From Pseudomonas syringae (GTDB taxonomy: Bacteria; Pseudomonadota; Gammaproteobacteria; Pseudomonadales; Pseudomonadaceae): 64,000 nucleotides of DNA. The notes below the pieces were generated by a model that saw only the letters and a program-made list of their open reading frames with translations, was not told the origin of the DNA and did not search any database. Each line of letters begins with the position of its first letter. Position 1 is the first letter of the stretch. This document shows positions 18,571-27,343 of this stretch, piece after piece. The translations under genes and the position numbers were made by a program. The stretch is from positions 1,146,501 to 1,210,500 of the forward strand of contig NZ_CP066265.1 of the NCBI RefSeq assembly GCF_023278085.1, in the 5' to 3' direction.

Positions 18571-20679
18571 ATGACCCGGACCGAACACTACCGCGCCTGT
18601 CACCTGTGCGAGGCCATTTGCGGCCTTGTCATTGAAACCATCACCACGCCGGGTTCCAGCCAGGGTATTGCGTCCATCAAGGGTGATCCGCTGGATACCT
18701 TCAGTCGCGGCCATATCTGCCCCAAGGCGGTCGCGCTGCAGGATATTCAGAACGACCCCGATCGCCTGCGCCAACCCATGCTGCGTAACGGTGACCAATG
18801 GCAACCGATTGACTGGCAGCAAGCATTCGATCTGGTGGCGGAGCGGCTTTACGCCATTCAGCAACGCCATGGGCAAAATGCGGTGGCGATCTATCAGGGC
18901 AATCCCAGTGTTCACAACTATGGGTTGATGACGCACAGCAATTACTTCCTCGGCCTGCTCAAGACCCGCAACCGCTTTTCGGCGACGTCGGTTGATCAGT
19001 TGCCGCATCACCTCACCAGCTTCCTGATGTACGGCCACGGCATGTTGCTACCGATCCCGGACATCGATCACACCGACTTCATGCTGATCCTGGGTGGCAA
19101 CCCGCTGGCGTCCAATGGCAGCATCATGACCGTTCCGGACGTCGAGAAGCGTCTGAAAGCCATTCAGCAGCGCGGCGGCAAACTGGTGGTGATCGATCCA
19201 CGGCGCAGCGAGACCGCAGCCATCGCCGATCAACATGTATTCGTCCGCCCTGGCGGTGATGCCGCCTTGCTGTTCGGGTTGCTCAATACCCTGTTCGAAG
19301 AGGGGCTGACCCGCGAAAGCCACTTGCCAGTCGATGGCCTGGATCACGTCAGGCACGCCATTGCCGACTTTCACGCCGAGGCCATGGGCCCGCGCTGCGG
19401 TGTGCCCGCCGAGCAGATTCGACAATTGGCGCGGGATTTTGCGGCGGCTGACAAAGCCGTGTGTTACGGGCGCATGGGGGTGTCGACGCAGGCCTTCGGT
19501 ACGCTTTGCCACTGGCTGGCGCAACTGATCAATCTGGTCACCGGTAATCTGGACCGTGTCGGGGGCACGCTGTGTACTGAACCTGCGGTGGATCTGGTCA
19601 GTTCGACCTCCGGTGGGCATTTCAATCTGTGGCAAAGCCGCGTCTCCGGCCTGCCGGAGTATGGCGGCGAGCTGCCGGTATCGGCACTGGCCGAGGAAAT
19701 GCTGGTGGAGGGTGAAGGGCAGGTTCGTGCGCTGGTGACAGTCGCCGGCAACCCGGTGCTGTCGACACCCAACGGGCGTCAGCTGGATCAGGCGTTGAAC
19801 GGGCTCGAATTCATGGTCAGCATTGACCTGTACATCAACGAGACGACTCGCCATGCCGATTTGATTCTGCCGTCGACCTCGGCCCTGGAAAACGATCATT
19901 ACGACACCACATTCAACACGCTCGCGGTGCGTAACGTCACGCGCTTCAACCGCGCTATTTTTGACAAGCCCGAGGGCGCTCTCCACGACTGGGAGATCTT
20001 TGTCGGCCTGGCCAAGGCGTTTGCCGCCAAAGCCGGGCGCGAACTCAAGCCGACCCTGCCTCCCGCGCAGATGATTGATCGCGGCCTGCGGGCGGGGCTC
20101 TACGGTGATGCGTCGCCGCACAAGCTGTCGCTGGAAACACTGGCCAGTCACCCGCATGGGCTGGATCTGGGTGCCCTGAAGGCCAATCTGACAGCGCGAC
20201 TGAAAACCGCCAATGGCCGCATTCAGGCCGCGCCACAGGTGATCATGGCGGATCTGGCGCGCTTCGCTGCGGCTCCCGCGCCCAAGGCGGGCGAGTTGCT
20301 GCTGATTGGTCGCAGGCACGTACGCAGCAATAATTCCTGGATGCATAACTATCACCGGCTGGTGAAAGGCAAGCCTCGTCATCAGTTGCTCATGCACCCT
20401 GATGATCTGGCCTGTCGCGGGCTGAGCGATGGGCAGCAGGTCAGCGTCAGCTCGCGGGTCGGAATGATCGAGGTGCAAGTGCTGGGCAGTCTGGACATGA
20501 TGCCAGGGGTGGTCAGCCTGCCGCATGGCTGGGGCCATTCGCGAGCGGGCGTCAAGATGGAAATAGCCCGGAGCCAGCCTGGCGTGAGCGCCAACGACCT
20601 GACCGACGAACGGCAACTCGACGCGTTGTCGGGCAATGCGGCGCTGAACGGGGTGCCGGTGCAGGTGGCTTCATGTTGA
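18571..20679 (+). CDS. Molybdopterin-dependent oxidoreductase (DMSO-reductase family)
   Basis: A 702-residue cytoplasmic enzyme with no Tat signal. An N-terminal [4Fe-4S] site is made by Cys10-x2-Cys13-x3-Cys17 and Cys50 (SRGHICPKA). MGD-binding blocks include LILGGNPLASNG, VVIDPRRSETA and, at the C terminus, the molydop-binding fold VSLPHGWGHSRAG. Related proteins are formate dehydrogenase- or nitrate reductase-like anaerobic dehydrogenases; the substrate cannot be told. No partner subunit gene adjoins it, so it may work alone with a diffusible donor. A GAGG ribosome site precedes the ATG. Confidence 0.88.
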   Translation: MTRTEHYRACHLCEAICGLVIETITTPGSSQGIASIKGDPLDTFSRGHICPKAVALQDIQNDPDRLRQPMLRNGDQWQPIDWQQAFDLVAERLYAIQQRHGQNAVAIYQGNPSVHNYGLMTHSNYFLGLLKTRNRFSATSVDQLPHHLTSFLMYGHGMLLPIPDIDHTDFMLILGGNPLASNGSIMTVPDVEKRLKAIQQRGGKLVVIDPRRSETAAIADQHVFVRPGGDAALLFGLLNTLFEEGLTRESHLPVDGLDHVRHAIADFHAEAMGPRCGVPAEQIRQLARDFAAADKAVCYGRMGVSTQAFGTLCHWLAQLINLVTGNLDRVGGTLCTEPAVDLVSSTSGGHFNLWQSRVSGLPEYGGELPVSALAEEMLVEGEGQVRALVTVAGNPVLSTPNGRQLDQALNGLEFMVSIDLYINETTRHADLILPSTSALENDHYDTTFNTLAVRNVTRFNRAIFDKPEGALHDWEIFVGLAKAFAAKAGRELKPTLPPAQMIDRGLRAGLYGDASPHKLSLETLASHPHGLDLGALKANLTARLKTANGRIQAAPQVIMADLARFAAAPAPKAGELLLIGRRHVRSNNSWMHNYHRLVKGKPRHQLLMHPDDLACRGLSDGQQVSVSSRVGMIEVQVLGSLDMMPGVVSLPHGWGHSRAGVKMEIARSQPGVSANDLTDERQLDALSGNAALNGVPVQVASC

Positions 20680-20761
20680 GGTTCAAGCGTCTGGCTCGGG
20701 ATTTCGTTACAATGCGCCACCGTGCCGACAACTGAGTCGGATATTTCAGCCGAGGTGCTCC

Positions 20762-21088
20762 ATGGATATCATCGAAACAATCAAAGAGCAGATTTCCAGC
20801 AACACTATTCTGCTTTACATGAAAGGCGCTCCAAACGCTCCGCAATGCGGTTTTTCGGCCAAGGCCTCTCAGGCGTTGATGGCCTGCGGCGAAAAGTTCG
20901 CCTACGTCGACATCCTGCAAAACCCTGAAATCCGCGCCAACCTGCCCAAGTACGCCAACTGGCCGACGTTCCCGCAACTGTGGGTTGCCGGTGAGCTGGT
21001 GGGTGGTAGCGACATCATCACCGAGATGATGGCCGACGGTTCGCTGCAGACCCTGGTCAAAGAAGCATCGGCTGCCAAAGCCGAGTAA
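20762..21088 (+). CDS. grxD: GrxD, monothiol glutaredoxin
   Basis: A 108-residue Grx4-family protein with the active site CGFS in PNAPQCGFSAKA. GSH-binding blocks WPTFPQLWVAGELVGGSDI are intact. Such proteins carry a glutathione-bridged [2Fe-2S] cluster and donate or sense iron-sulfur clusters. Its neighbours bfr and bfd make an iron-handling group. Followed by a REP remnant and a bidirectional terminator. Confidence 0.95.
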   Translation: MDIIETIKEQISSNTILLYMKGAPNAPQCGFSAKASQALMACGEKFAYVDILQNPEIRANLPKYANWPTFPQLWVAGELVGGSDIITEMMADGSLQTLVKEASAAKAE

Positions 21089-21112
21089 AGCCCTGCGCTC
21101 GAACGGCATTCC

Positions 21113-21172
21113 GACGCGGAGCACGGGCAGATAGTCGAGATTATCGTTCCCTACGCTCCAGCGTGGGGATGC
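21113..21172. repeat. REP-type element, single degenerate copy
   Basis: It contains the GACGCGGAGC start and the module GATTATCGTTCC with TACGCTCCAGCGTG also present in the large arrays. It sits between grxD and bfr. The last palindrome is missing. Confidence 0.7.
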
Positions 21173-21225
21173 CTTTCACGATAGGTGAGGGTGCTGAGTG
21201 TCCTGCGCCATGGTTTTACAGACAA

Positions 21226-21259
21226 GAAAAAGCCCGCTCTCGATTGAGGCGGGCTTTTT
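21226..21259. terminator. Bidirectional terminator between grxD and bfr
   Basis: AGCCCGC (21231-21237) pairs with GCGGGCT (21249-21255), flanked by A-run and T-run, so it can end grxD transcription on the plus strand and bfr on the minus strand. Confidence 0.85.
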
Positions 21260-21279
21260 CGTTGCGGCGCAGGCGGCGA

Positions 21280-21750
21280 TCAGTCGCCCATCTGCGATTG
21301 CAGGTAGTTCTCGATACCCACCTTGATGATCAGACCCAGCTGGGTTTCCAGCCAGTCGATGTGCTCTTCCTTGGGCTCAAGGATGTCTTCCAGCAGCTCA
21401 CGGCTGCCAAAATCACCCACGGTCTCGAAGTGAGCAATGGCCGCTTTCAGATCAGCCAGGCCTTTCTGCTCGATCTTCAGGTCACACTCAAGCATTTCCT
21501 TGGTGTGCTCGCCAATCAGGATCTTGCCCAGCTCTTGCAGATTCGGCAGGCCTTCGAGGAACAACGTCCGCTTGATGAGCTTGTCAGCGTGCTTCATCGC
21601 ATGGATGGACTCGTGATACTCATGCCCACCGAGCTTTTTCAGACCCCAGTCTTCGTACATGCGTGCATGCAGAAAGTACTGATTGATAGCGACCAGCTCG
21701 TTTCCGAGGATCTTGTTGAGATGCTGGATGACTGTAATGTCGCCTTTCAT
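21280..21750 (-). CDS. bfr: Bacterioferritin with heme ligand but altered ferroxidase centre
   Basis: A 156-residue four-helix bacterioferritin subunit. The heme-coordinating Met52 is present, and so are ferroxidase ligands Glu18, His54, Glu94 and His130. The two bridging glutamates of the di-iron site are not: residue 51 is Ala (ESIHAMKH) and residue 127 is Lys (EPKEEHIDW). In E. coli Bfr and P. aeruginosa BfrB both are Glu. I infer a heme-bearing subunit with little ferroxidase activity, probably assembling with a second, ferroxidase-active Bfr encoded elsewhere, as proposed for two-subunit bacterioferritins. bfd lies upstream on the same strand, 200 bases away. Confidence 0.93.
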   Translation of the reverse strand: MKGDITVIQHLNKILGNELVAINQYFLHARMYEDWGLKKLGGHEYHESIHAMKHADKLIKRTLFLEGLPNLQELGKILIGEHTKEMLECDLKIEQKGLADLKAAIAHFETVGDFGSRELLEDILEPKEEHIDWLETQLGLIIKVGIENYLQSQMGD

Positions 21751-21908
21751 GTTCGAGGTCCTGCCGATAGATGGTGTCGATAAGCTGCGAGTGTGAGCTG
21801 CGCCTAAACGTCTGTCAAACCTAACTAGTTGAATAATAAGTGAATTTAAATAGAAATAAGAATGTTTGAGTTCCGCATCTTGATGCTAAGCGCTTGAATT
21901 ACAGGCAT

Positions 21909-21937
21909 AAAAAAACCGGACATGGCGTCCGGTTCTT
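21909..21937 (-). terminator. Terminator downstream of bfd
   Basis: An 8-bp stem AACCGGAC / GTCCGGTT with loop ATGGC, preceded on the plus strand by an A-run that becomes a U-run in the minus-strand transcript. Confidence 0.85.
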
Positions 21938-21950
21938 TAAAAAGGGGTAT

Positions 21951-22169
21951 TCAGGCCGCTGAAAATTCTGTGGAATAGGCCAGTGCCGCATGACTGCTTT
22001 GCAGTTCGGTCAGCGTGTCGCGCACCACTTCCTTGGCCAGGCAGGCGCATTTTCCACATTTACTCGCGACGCCAAGCGTTTCGCGGACTTCACGGTAACT
22101 GCAGCAGCCTTCCAGAATTGCATCCCGGATTTGACCGTCTGTGACACCTTGGCAGAGGCAAACATACAT
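21951..22169 (-). CDS. bfd: Bfd, bacterioferritin-associated ferredoxin
   Basis: A 72-residue [2Fe-2S] ferredoxin with ligands Cys4, Cys6, Cys38 and Cys41 in the exact Bfd spacing. It passes electrons to the heme of bacterioferritin so that stored ferric iron is released. The heme-retaining Bfr next door suits this partner. A Fur-box-like sequence lies 49 bases upstream, consistent with induction under iron starvation. It ends at its own terminator. Confidence 0.95.
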   Translation of the reverse strand: MYVCLCQGVTDGQIRDAILEGCCSYREVRETLGVASKCGKCACLAKEVVRDTLTELQSSHAALAYSTEFSAA

Positions 22170-22217
22170 AAGCTATGGACCGTCGCTGGTTTATTGCTTG
22201 GTGCCGAGGAGCTTAAT

Positions 22218-22236
22218 GTTAATGAGAATGCTTGTC
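22218..22236. promoter_or_regulatory. Candidate Fur box upstream of bfd
   Basis: GTTAATGAGAATGCTTGTC matches 14 of 19 positions of the Fur consensus GATAATGATAATCATTATC. bfd is Fur-repressed in P. aeruginosa. Confidence 0.6.
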
Positions 22237-22312
22237 AAAACTGTTTTGGGTTCGATTCAGGAAGCGGCGATGAGTGGTCGTCCACGACAAATGCTTTTCG
22301 GCAGACATGAAA

Positions 22313-22333
22313 AAACCGGCACAGGGCCGGTTT
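22313..22333 (-). terminator. Terminator downstream of rnt
   Basis: An 8-bp stem AAACCGGC / GCCGGTTT with a 5-base loop, 18 bases past the rnt stop. An A-run on the plus strand supplies the U-run. Confidence 0.8.
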
Positions 22334-22351
22334 GCTCATGACGCAACGACA

Positions 22352-23026
22352 TCAATCGTCGAAGTCTTCCCAGCCGCCCATCTCTTTCCAGCGGTTGACG
22401 ATGCCGCAGAACAGCTCGGCGGTTTTTTCGGTGTCGTAGCGGGCCGAGTGGGCTTCGCGGCCGTCAAAGTCGATTCCGGCCGCCTGGCAGGCTTTGGCCA
22501 GTACGGTCTGACCGTAGGCCAGGCCGGCGAGGGTGGCAGTGTCGAAGCTGGAGAACGGATGAAACGGGTTGCGTTTCATGTCCATGCGGGCCACGGCGGC
22601 GTTGACGAAGCCCAAGTCGAAGCTGGCGTTGTGGCCGACCAGCACGGCGCGTTTGCAGCCATTGGCCTTGAGGGCTTTGCGTATGCCACGGAAGATGTCG
22701 TTCAGCGCAGTCTCTTCGCTCACCGCCATGCGTAGCGGGTGATCGAGCTTGATGCCGGTGAATTCCAGCGCCGCGGCTTCGATGTTGGCGCCTTCGAATG
22801 GCTCGACCCGGAAAAAATAGGTGTGCTCGGGGAACACGAAGCCTTTTTCGTCCATGCCGATGGTCACCGCAGCGATTTCCAGCAGCGCGTCGGTGGCCGA
22901 GTTGAAGCCACCGGTTTCTACGTCAACGACTACCGGCAGGTAGCCGCGAAAACGCGCTGCCATCGGGTGACGTGAACCGCCACCGCCGTGGCCTTCCTGT
23001 TCGTCATCGAAATGATCTTCACTCAC
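22352..23026 (-). CDS. rnt: Ribonuclease T
   Basis: A 224-residue DEDDh-family 3'-5' exoribonuclease that trims tRNA and other stable RNA 3' ends. Catalytic residues lie in [20 protein letters not shown] and AHSARYDTE (the His one helix before the last Asp). An N-terminal Gly/His-rich tail (about 20 residues) precedes the fold. The start overlaps the pyrC stop by 4 bases (ATGA), so it is translationally coupled to pyrC. Confidence 0.95.
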   Translation of the reverse strand: MSEDHFDDEQEGHGGGGSRHPMAARFRGYLPVVVDVETGGFNSATDALLEIAAVTIGMDEKGFVFPEHTYFFRVEPFEGANIEAAALEFTGIKLDHPLRMAVSEETALNDIFRGIRKALKANGCKRAVLVGHNASFDLGFVNAAVARMDMKRNPFHPFSSFDTATLAGLAYGQTVLAKACQAAGIDFDGREAHSARYDTEKTAELFCGIVNRWKEMGGWEDFDD

Positions 23027-24066
23027 GCGTGTTCCTCCAGACGCCAGCGCAGTTTTTCACCCGCGCGCAGCGGAATAACGGTCAACTCGCCAAACGGCAG
23101 GCTGGCAGGGGCGGTCCACTCGTCACGTACCAGCGTGATGGTGTCCTGATTGGCGGGCAGGCCGTAGAACGCCGGACCGTGGAGGCTGGCGAAGCCTTCC
23201 AGCTTGTCCAGAGCGTTACGTTGCTCGAAAGCTTCTGCATACAGCTCGATGGCGGCGTAGGCGGTGTAGCAACCGGCGCAACCGCAGGCGTTTTCCTTGG
23301 CGTGCTGGGCATGTGGTGCCGAGTCTGTGCCGAGGAAGAACTTGCCGCTGCCGCTGGTGGCCGCGTCGAGCAGAGAAGCCTGATGCGTATTGCGCTTGAG
23401 AATCGGCAGGCAATAGAAGTGCGGACGAATCCCGCCGACCAGCATGTGGTTGCGGTTATACAGCAGGTGATGCGCAGTGATGGTCGCCGCAACGTTGGCC
23501 GAGGCCTCATTGACGAATTGCACCGCTTCGCCGGTGGTGATGTGTTCGAACACCACCTTGAGCGCCGGAAAGCGTTCGACGACGCGGCGCAGGTGTTCTT
23601 CGATAAACACCTTTTCGCGATCGAATACGTCGACTTCACCGCGCGTCACTTCGCCGTGTACCAGCAACAGCATGCCGACTTCGGCCATGGCTTCGAGCGC
23701 AGGGAAGATTTTGTCGATGCTGGTGACACCGGAATCGGAGTTGGTCGTTGCGCCAGCCGGATACAGCTTGGCGGCGTGGACGAAGCCGGTTGCCTTGGCG
23801 GTGCGAACATCTTCAGCCGTGGTCTGGTCGGTGAGATAAAGCACCATCAGCGGCTCGAAGCGGCTGCCGGCCGGGCGTGCGGCCAGAATGCGCTGGCGAT
23901 AGGCATCGGCTTGCAGCGCATTGCGAACAGGCGGCACGAGGTTGGGCATGATGATTGCGCGACCAAAGGTTCGCGCTACGTCGGCAACGGTATGCGGCAA
24001 AACAGCTCCATCACGGAGGTGAATATGCCAGTCGTCGGGGCGCAGAAGGGTCAGGCGGTCAGACAT
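23023..24066 (-). CDS. pyrC: PyrC, dihydroorotase
   Basis: A 347-residue class II dihydroorotase of the E. coli type, which closes carbamoyl-aspartate to dihydroorotate in pyrimidine synthesis. Zinc ligands sit in [15 protein letters not shown] and EHITT; the carboxylated Lys is in [15 protein letters not shown], and the catalytic Asp in LGTDSAPH. The start MSDRLTLL is preferred to one seven codons upstream because it matches the family N terminus. First gene of a pyrC-rnt pair. Confidence 0.95.
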   Translation of the reverse strand: MSDRLTLLRPDDWHIHLRDGAVLPHTVADVARTFGRAIIMPNLVPPVRNALQADAYRQRILAARPAGSRFEPLMVLYLTDQTTAEDVRTAKATGFVHAAKLYPAGATTNSDSGVTSIDKIFPALEAMAEVGMLLLVHGEVTRGEVDVFDREKVFIEEHLRRVVERFPALKVVFEHITTGEAVQFVNEASANVAATITAHHLLYNRNHMLVGGIRPHFYCLPILKRNTHQASLLDAATSGSGKFFLGTDSAPHAQHAKENACGCAGCYTAYAAIELYAEAFEQRNALDKLEGFASLHGPAFYGLPANQDTITLVRDEWTAPASLPFGELTVIPLRAGEKLRWRLEEHA

Positions 24067-24214
24067 TGGGGATTCCAGGCGGGTCAAACTCGCTGGGAAT
24101 GCTACCGGAAAAGACTCTGTCAGGCATCCGCTATCAAGTTTTGCATGAAGTTACCGATAGCTCCCCTGTAAGGAAGTATTTTCTGTTTCGCGTTCATTTC
24201 CAGTGGAGCCTCCC

Positions 24215-25120
24215 GTGCGCCAGCGATATTTAGCCCTGCTCAGCATGTTTGCCAGCCTTCCGGTGATGGCTATCAATTTCCAGACGCGTCTGGAGAGCAT
24301 CGAGTGGAAAGTCGAAGGCGATCAATTCGAGTGCCGCCTGACTCAGCCGATCACCGATTTCGGTGCGGGCGAGTTTGTGCGTCGTGCGGGCGAGCAGGCG
24401 ACGTTTCGCCTCAAGGCTGCTTACAACATGCTGGGCAATGGCTCTGCGACGTTGCTGGCCGCTGCTGCTCCGTGGCAACCGGGGCGCGGTGACATCAACC
24501 TCGGATCGGTGCGCGTCAGCAATGGCGACATTCCGTTCAATACCTCTCAGGCGCAGGCCGGGCGGTTGATCAATGGCCTGATGGACGGGCGCAGTCCGCT
24601 CATTCGGCATTACAACCGCGACGGCGGGCAGATGGAAATTCGCTTGCTGCCCGTCAAGTTCAGCAAGGCGTTCAGCGATTATCAGGCTTGCACCGCGAAG
24701 CTGTTGCCGATGAATTTCGATCAGATCAAACAGGCCGAAGTCGGCTTCCCGGGTGGCGGTATCGAGCTGGATGCCGCAGCCAAGGCGCGTCTGGACAACA
24801 TGGTGGCCTATTTGAAGGCTGACCCGACTGTCAACCGTATCGAGCTGGATGGCCATTCGGACAACAGCGGCAACCGCCTGACCAATCGTGACCTGTCACG
24901 TCGTCGTGCGCTGGCGGTCATGGATTATTTCAAGGCGCAGGGCATTCCCGAACAGCAGATCACCCTGCGTTTCCACGGCGAACGTTACCCGCTGGCGCCT
25001 AACACCAACAACGCCAATCGCGCGCGCAACCGCCGCGTGAACGTGCACCTGGAACGGGTGGCTCCGGAAGAACGCCCGGTGCCGGTCGCCTCCTCGGCAA
25101 GCGCTGCGCATACCTCGTAA
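24215..25120 (+). CDS. motY: MotY-like OmpA-domain flagellar stator/T-ring protein
   Basis: A 301-residue exported protein. The GTG start has GGAG six bases upstream and opens a signal peptide (MRQRYLALLSMFASLPVMA). The N-terminal half (20-160) matches the MotY-N region of the sodium/proton motor T ring. The C-terminal half is a peptidoglycan-binding OmpA domain (IELDGHSDNSGNRLTN, LSRRRALAVMDYF, NRARNRRVNVHLERV). The order pyrC-motY-argG is that of P. aeruginosa, where MotY is needed for MotAB/MotCD stator function. Confidence 0.85.
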   Translation: MRQRYLALLSMFASLPVMAINFQTRLESIEWKVEGDQFECRLTQPITDFGAGEFVRRAGEQATFRLKAAYNMLGNGSATLLAAAAPWQPGRGDINLGSVRVSNGDIPFNTSQAQAGRLINGLMDGRSPLIRHYNRDGGQMEIRLLPVKFSKAFSDYQACTAKLLPMNFDQIKQAEVGFPGGGIELDAAAKARLDNMVAYLKADPTVNRIELDGHSDNSGNRLTNRDLSRRRALAVMDYFKAQGIPEQQITLRFHGERYPLAPNTNNANRARNRRVNVHLERVAPEERPVPVASSASAAHTS

Positions 25121-25144
25121 ATCCTGTCTGTAGTTGCCGCTGAA

Positions 25145-25186
25145 CGTCGCTTAGTCGTCACAAGCTGTCGCGCCCCTGTAAATTTG
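25145..25186. promoter_or_regulatory. Candidate ArgR operator at argG (two 21-bp direct half-sites)
   Basis: The second half-site TGTCGC-GCCCCTGT-AA at 25166 matches TGTCGC-N8-AA-N5 perfectly. The first, CGTCGC-N8-CA, begins exactly 21 bases earlier at 25145. The pair ends 54 bases before argG. Confidence 0.65.
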
Positions 25187-25240
25187 CTGGTTTGAACGGT
25201 AGAATCAGCGGTTTTCCGTACAACCTGGTGGAGTGATGGC

Positions 25241-26458
25241 ATGGCGGACGTAAACAAGGTAGTTCTCGCGTATTCCGGTGGCCTGGATACTTCGGTAATC
25301 CTCAAGTGGCTGCAAGATACGTACAACTGCGAAGTGGTGACCTTTACCGCTGACCTGGGTCAGGGTGAAGAAGTCGAACCGGCACGCGCCAAGGCTCAGG
25401 CCATGGGCGTCAAGGAAATCTACATCGACGACCTGCGCGAAGAGTTCGTGCGTGATTTCGTATTCCCGATGTTTCGTGCCAACACCGTCTATGAAGGCGA
25501 GTACCTGCTGGGTACATCCATCGCTCGTCCGCTGATCGCCAAGCGTCTGATCGAGATTGCCAACGAAACCGGCGCTGACGCCATTTCCCACGGCGCAACC
25601 GGTAAAGGCAACGATCAGGTCCGTTTCGAACTGGGCGCCTACGCGCTGAAGCCGGGCGTCAAAGTGATCGCTCCGTGGCGCGAATGGGATCTGCTGTCGC
25701 GTGAAAAGCTGATGGACTACGCCGAGAAGCACAACATTCCGATCGAGCGTCACGGCAAGAAAAAATCGCCGTACTCCATGGATGCCAACCTGTTGCATAT
25801 CTCCTATGAAGGCGGCGTGCTGGAAGACACCTGGACCGAGCACGAAGAAGAGATGTGGCGCTGGACCAAGTCCCCTGAGGACGCGCCGAACGTTGCGACT
25901 TACCTTGAACTGACCTACCGCAATGGCGATATCGTTGCGCTGGACGGCGTCGAGATGACTCCGGCCACCGTGCTGGCAACCCTGAACCGCATTGGCGGCG
26001 AAAACGGCATTGGTCGTCTGGATATCGTGGAAAACCGCTACGTGGGCATGAAATCCCGTGGCTGCTATGAGACGCCGGGTGGCACCATCATGCTGCGCGC
26101 TCACCGTGCTATCGAATCGATCACGCTGGACCGCGAAGTCGCTCACCTCAAGGATGAGTTGATGGTGAAATACGCCAGCCTGATCTACACCGGTTACTGG
26201 TGGAGCCCTGAGCGCCTGATGCTGCAACAGATGATCGATGCGTCCCAGGCTCATGTGAATGGTGTGGTGCGTCTCAAACTCTATAAGGGCAATGTCATCG
26301 TCACAGGCCGCAAGTCCGACGATTCGTTGTTCGATGCCAACATTGCAACATTCGAAGATGACGCAGGTGCCTACGATCAGGCCGACGCAGCAGGCTTTAT
26401 CAAGCTCAACGCGTTGCGTATGCGGATCGCTGCGAACAAGGGCCGCAAACTGTTCTGA
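25241..26458 (+). CDS. argG: ArgG, argininosuccinate synthase
   Basis: A 405-residue enzyme that joins citrulline and aspartate with ATP. The PP-loop AYSGGLDTS lies at residues 10-18, and the second signature [13 protein letters not shown] is intact. The length is normal. With argF earlier in the window, it completes two consecutive steps of arginine synthesis, and both genes carry ArgR-like operators. The start has GGTGG upstream. Confidence 0.96.
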   Translation: MADVNKVVLAYSGGLDTSVILKWLQDTYNCEVVTFTADLGQGEEVEPARAKAQAMGVKEIYIDDLREEFVRDFVFPMFRANTVYEGEYLLGTSIARPLIAKRLIEIANETGADAISHGATGKGNDQVRFELGAYALKPGVKVIAPWREWDLLSREKLMDYAEKHNIPIERHGKKKSPYSMDANLLHISYEGGVLEDTWTEHEEEMWRWTKSPEDAPNVATYLELTYRNGDIVALDGVEMTPATVLATLNRIGGENGIGRLDIVENRYVGMKSRGCYETPGGTIMLRAHRAIESITLDREVAHLKDELMVKYASLIYTGYWWSPERLMLQQMIDASQAHVNGVVRLKLYKGNVIVTGRKSDDSLFDANIATFEDDAGAYDQADAAGFIKLNALRMRIAANKGRKLF

Positions 26459-26815
26459 TTGCGTGTACTTGTCTGTCAGGTGCAGCCCCTTGCAGGGCTG
26501 CATCTGAATACTATTCTTCCTGTTTGAACGTGCCGTCCAGACATCGTCTTATCGATAGCCGGGCGGGTAATAATGAGTGTTGCAGTGCAACAACGCCACG
26601 TTGAATACTGTAAAGCCTCTAAGGATTGCTCAAAGCACGCTGCACGTGTTCTATAAAGCGATTTGTACTTTCCTGCAGGTAATGTCGCATTCCCGATTTT
26701 ACAGGTAGTCCCCTGTCGAGCCTTTCAAAGGCTGTTTGCACATAACGCCCGATCGGTTCATGAGTGTCTACATCCTCCTTGTCGAAACGTCTGATGAATC
26801 AGTTTGTACGGAGCG
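26459..26815. other. Intergenic region after argG
   Basis: No gene. It contains the argG terminator hairpin and a 15-base interrupted palindrome at 26578-26592 (TGTTGCA-G-TGCAACA) of unknown role. The rest shows nothing I can name. Confidence 0.55.
26480..26503 (+). terminator. Hairpin downstream of argG
   Basis: An 8-bp stem TGCAGCCC / GGGCTGCA with a 6-base loop, 22 bases after the stop, followed by a weak pyrimidine tract. Confidence 0.6.
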
Positions 26816-27343
26816 TCATGGTGTATCGCTGTCGCGGCGTTGCCGGAATTCGATACGGTATGCCTTGCCGATGTCCCACACCTGCCTGAGGGTAAGGTCC
26901 AGCACCTGTGCAATCTCCGATGCGGTGTAGCCCAGGCTCGAGTAGTGCAAGGCGTGGCCCGCAACTACATCGTCGACGTCACCAGAATCATGCCGGACCT
27001 CCCTTCTCAATGCGCGAACAGGCTGACTAAAGCTGATTTTCACGCCGTTCTCGGAGGCCAGCTGCCGAATATCTTTCCTGTTCATCCGTAATGAATACTG
27101 CAAGGCGGTAAAGCCGGCACCCTTGGCTGCCAGGCACCTCAGCAGTTCCACTTTGGCCGCTTGTTCGAGGCTGATATCGGCGGCCACAGACGGATCGGTT
27201 GATGAGGTGGCTGCTGAGCCTGCTGTTTCGCCATCCGCGATGACGGCGATAACACCGCCTTTGGCAACAAACGTGCTCACCGCCTTGGTTAGGTCAAGAG
27301 GGGTGGGCTCACTTGCGGGGGAACGAGAGTGTTTGTTGTTCAT
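26816..27343 (-). CDS. Unrecognised protein with two similar HTH-like segments
   Basis: A 175-residue cytoplasmic protein of no family I know. The start MNNKHSRSP follows AAGGGATATATC; the longer frame adds 13 residues. The N-terminal 60 residues are Ser/Thr/Pro-rich and look disordered. Two stretches look like related HTH units: GAGFTALQYSLRMNRKDIRQ and SLGYTASEIAQVLDLTLRQV, each followed by a short strand ending in I-x-F. The spacing suggests internal duplication. This looks like a DNA-binding or small regulatory protein specific to a lineage, next to an AT-rich gap. Confidence 0.6.
   Translation of the reverse strand: MNNKHSRSPASEPTPLDLTKAVSTFVAKGGVIAVIADGETAGSAATSSTDPSVAADISLEQAAKVELLRCLAAKGAGFTALQYSLRMNRKDIRQLASENGVKISFSQPVRALRREVRHDSGDVDDVVAGHALHYSSLGYTASEIAQVLDLTLRQVWDIGKAYRIEFRQRRDSDTP

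Noticed and set aside
19048..20616. 522-residue minus-strand frame
   Set aside because: Antisense to the molybdopterin oxidoreductase; composition is that of a shadow frame.
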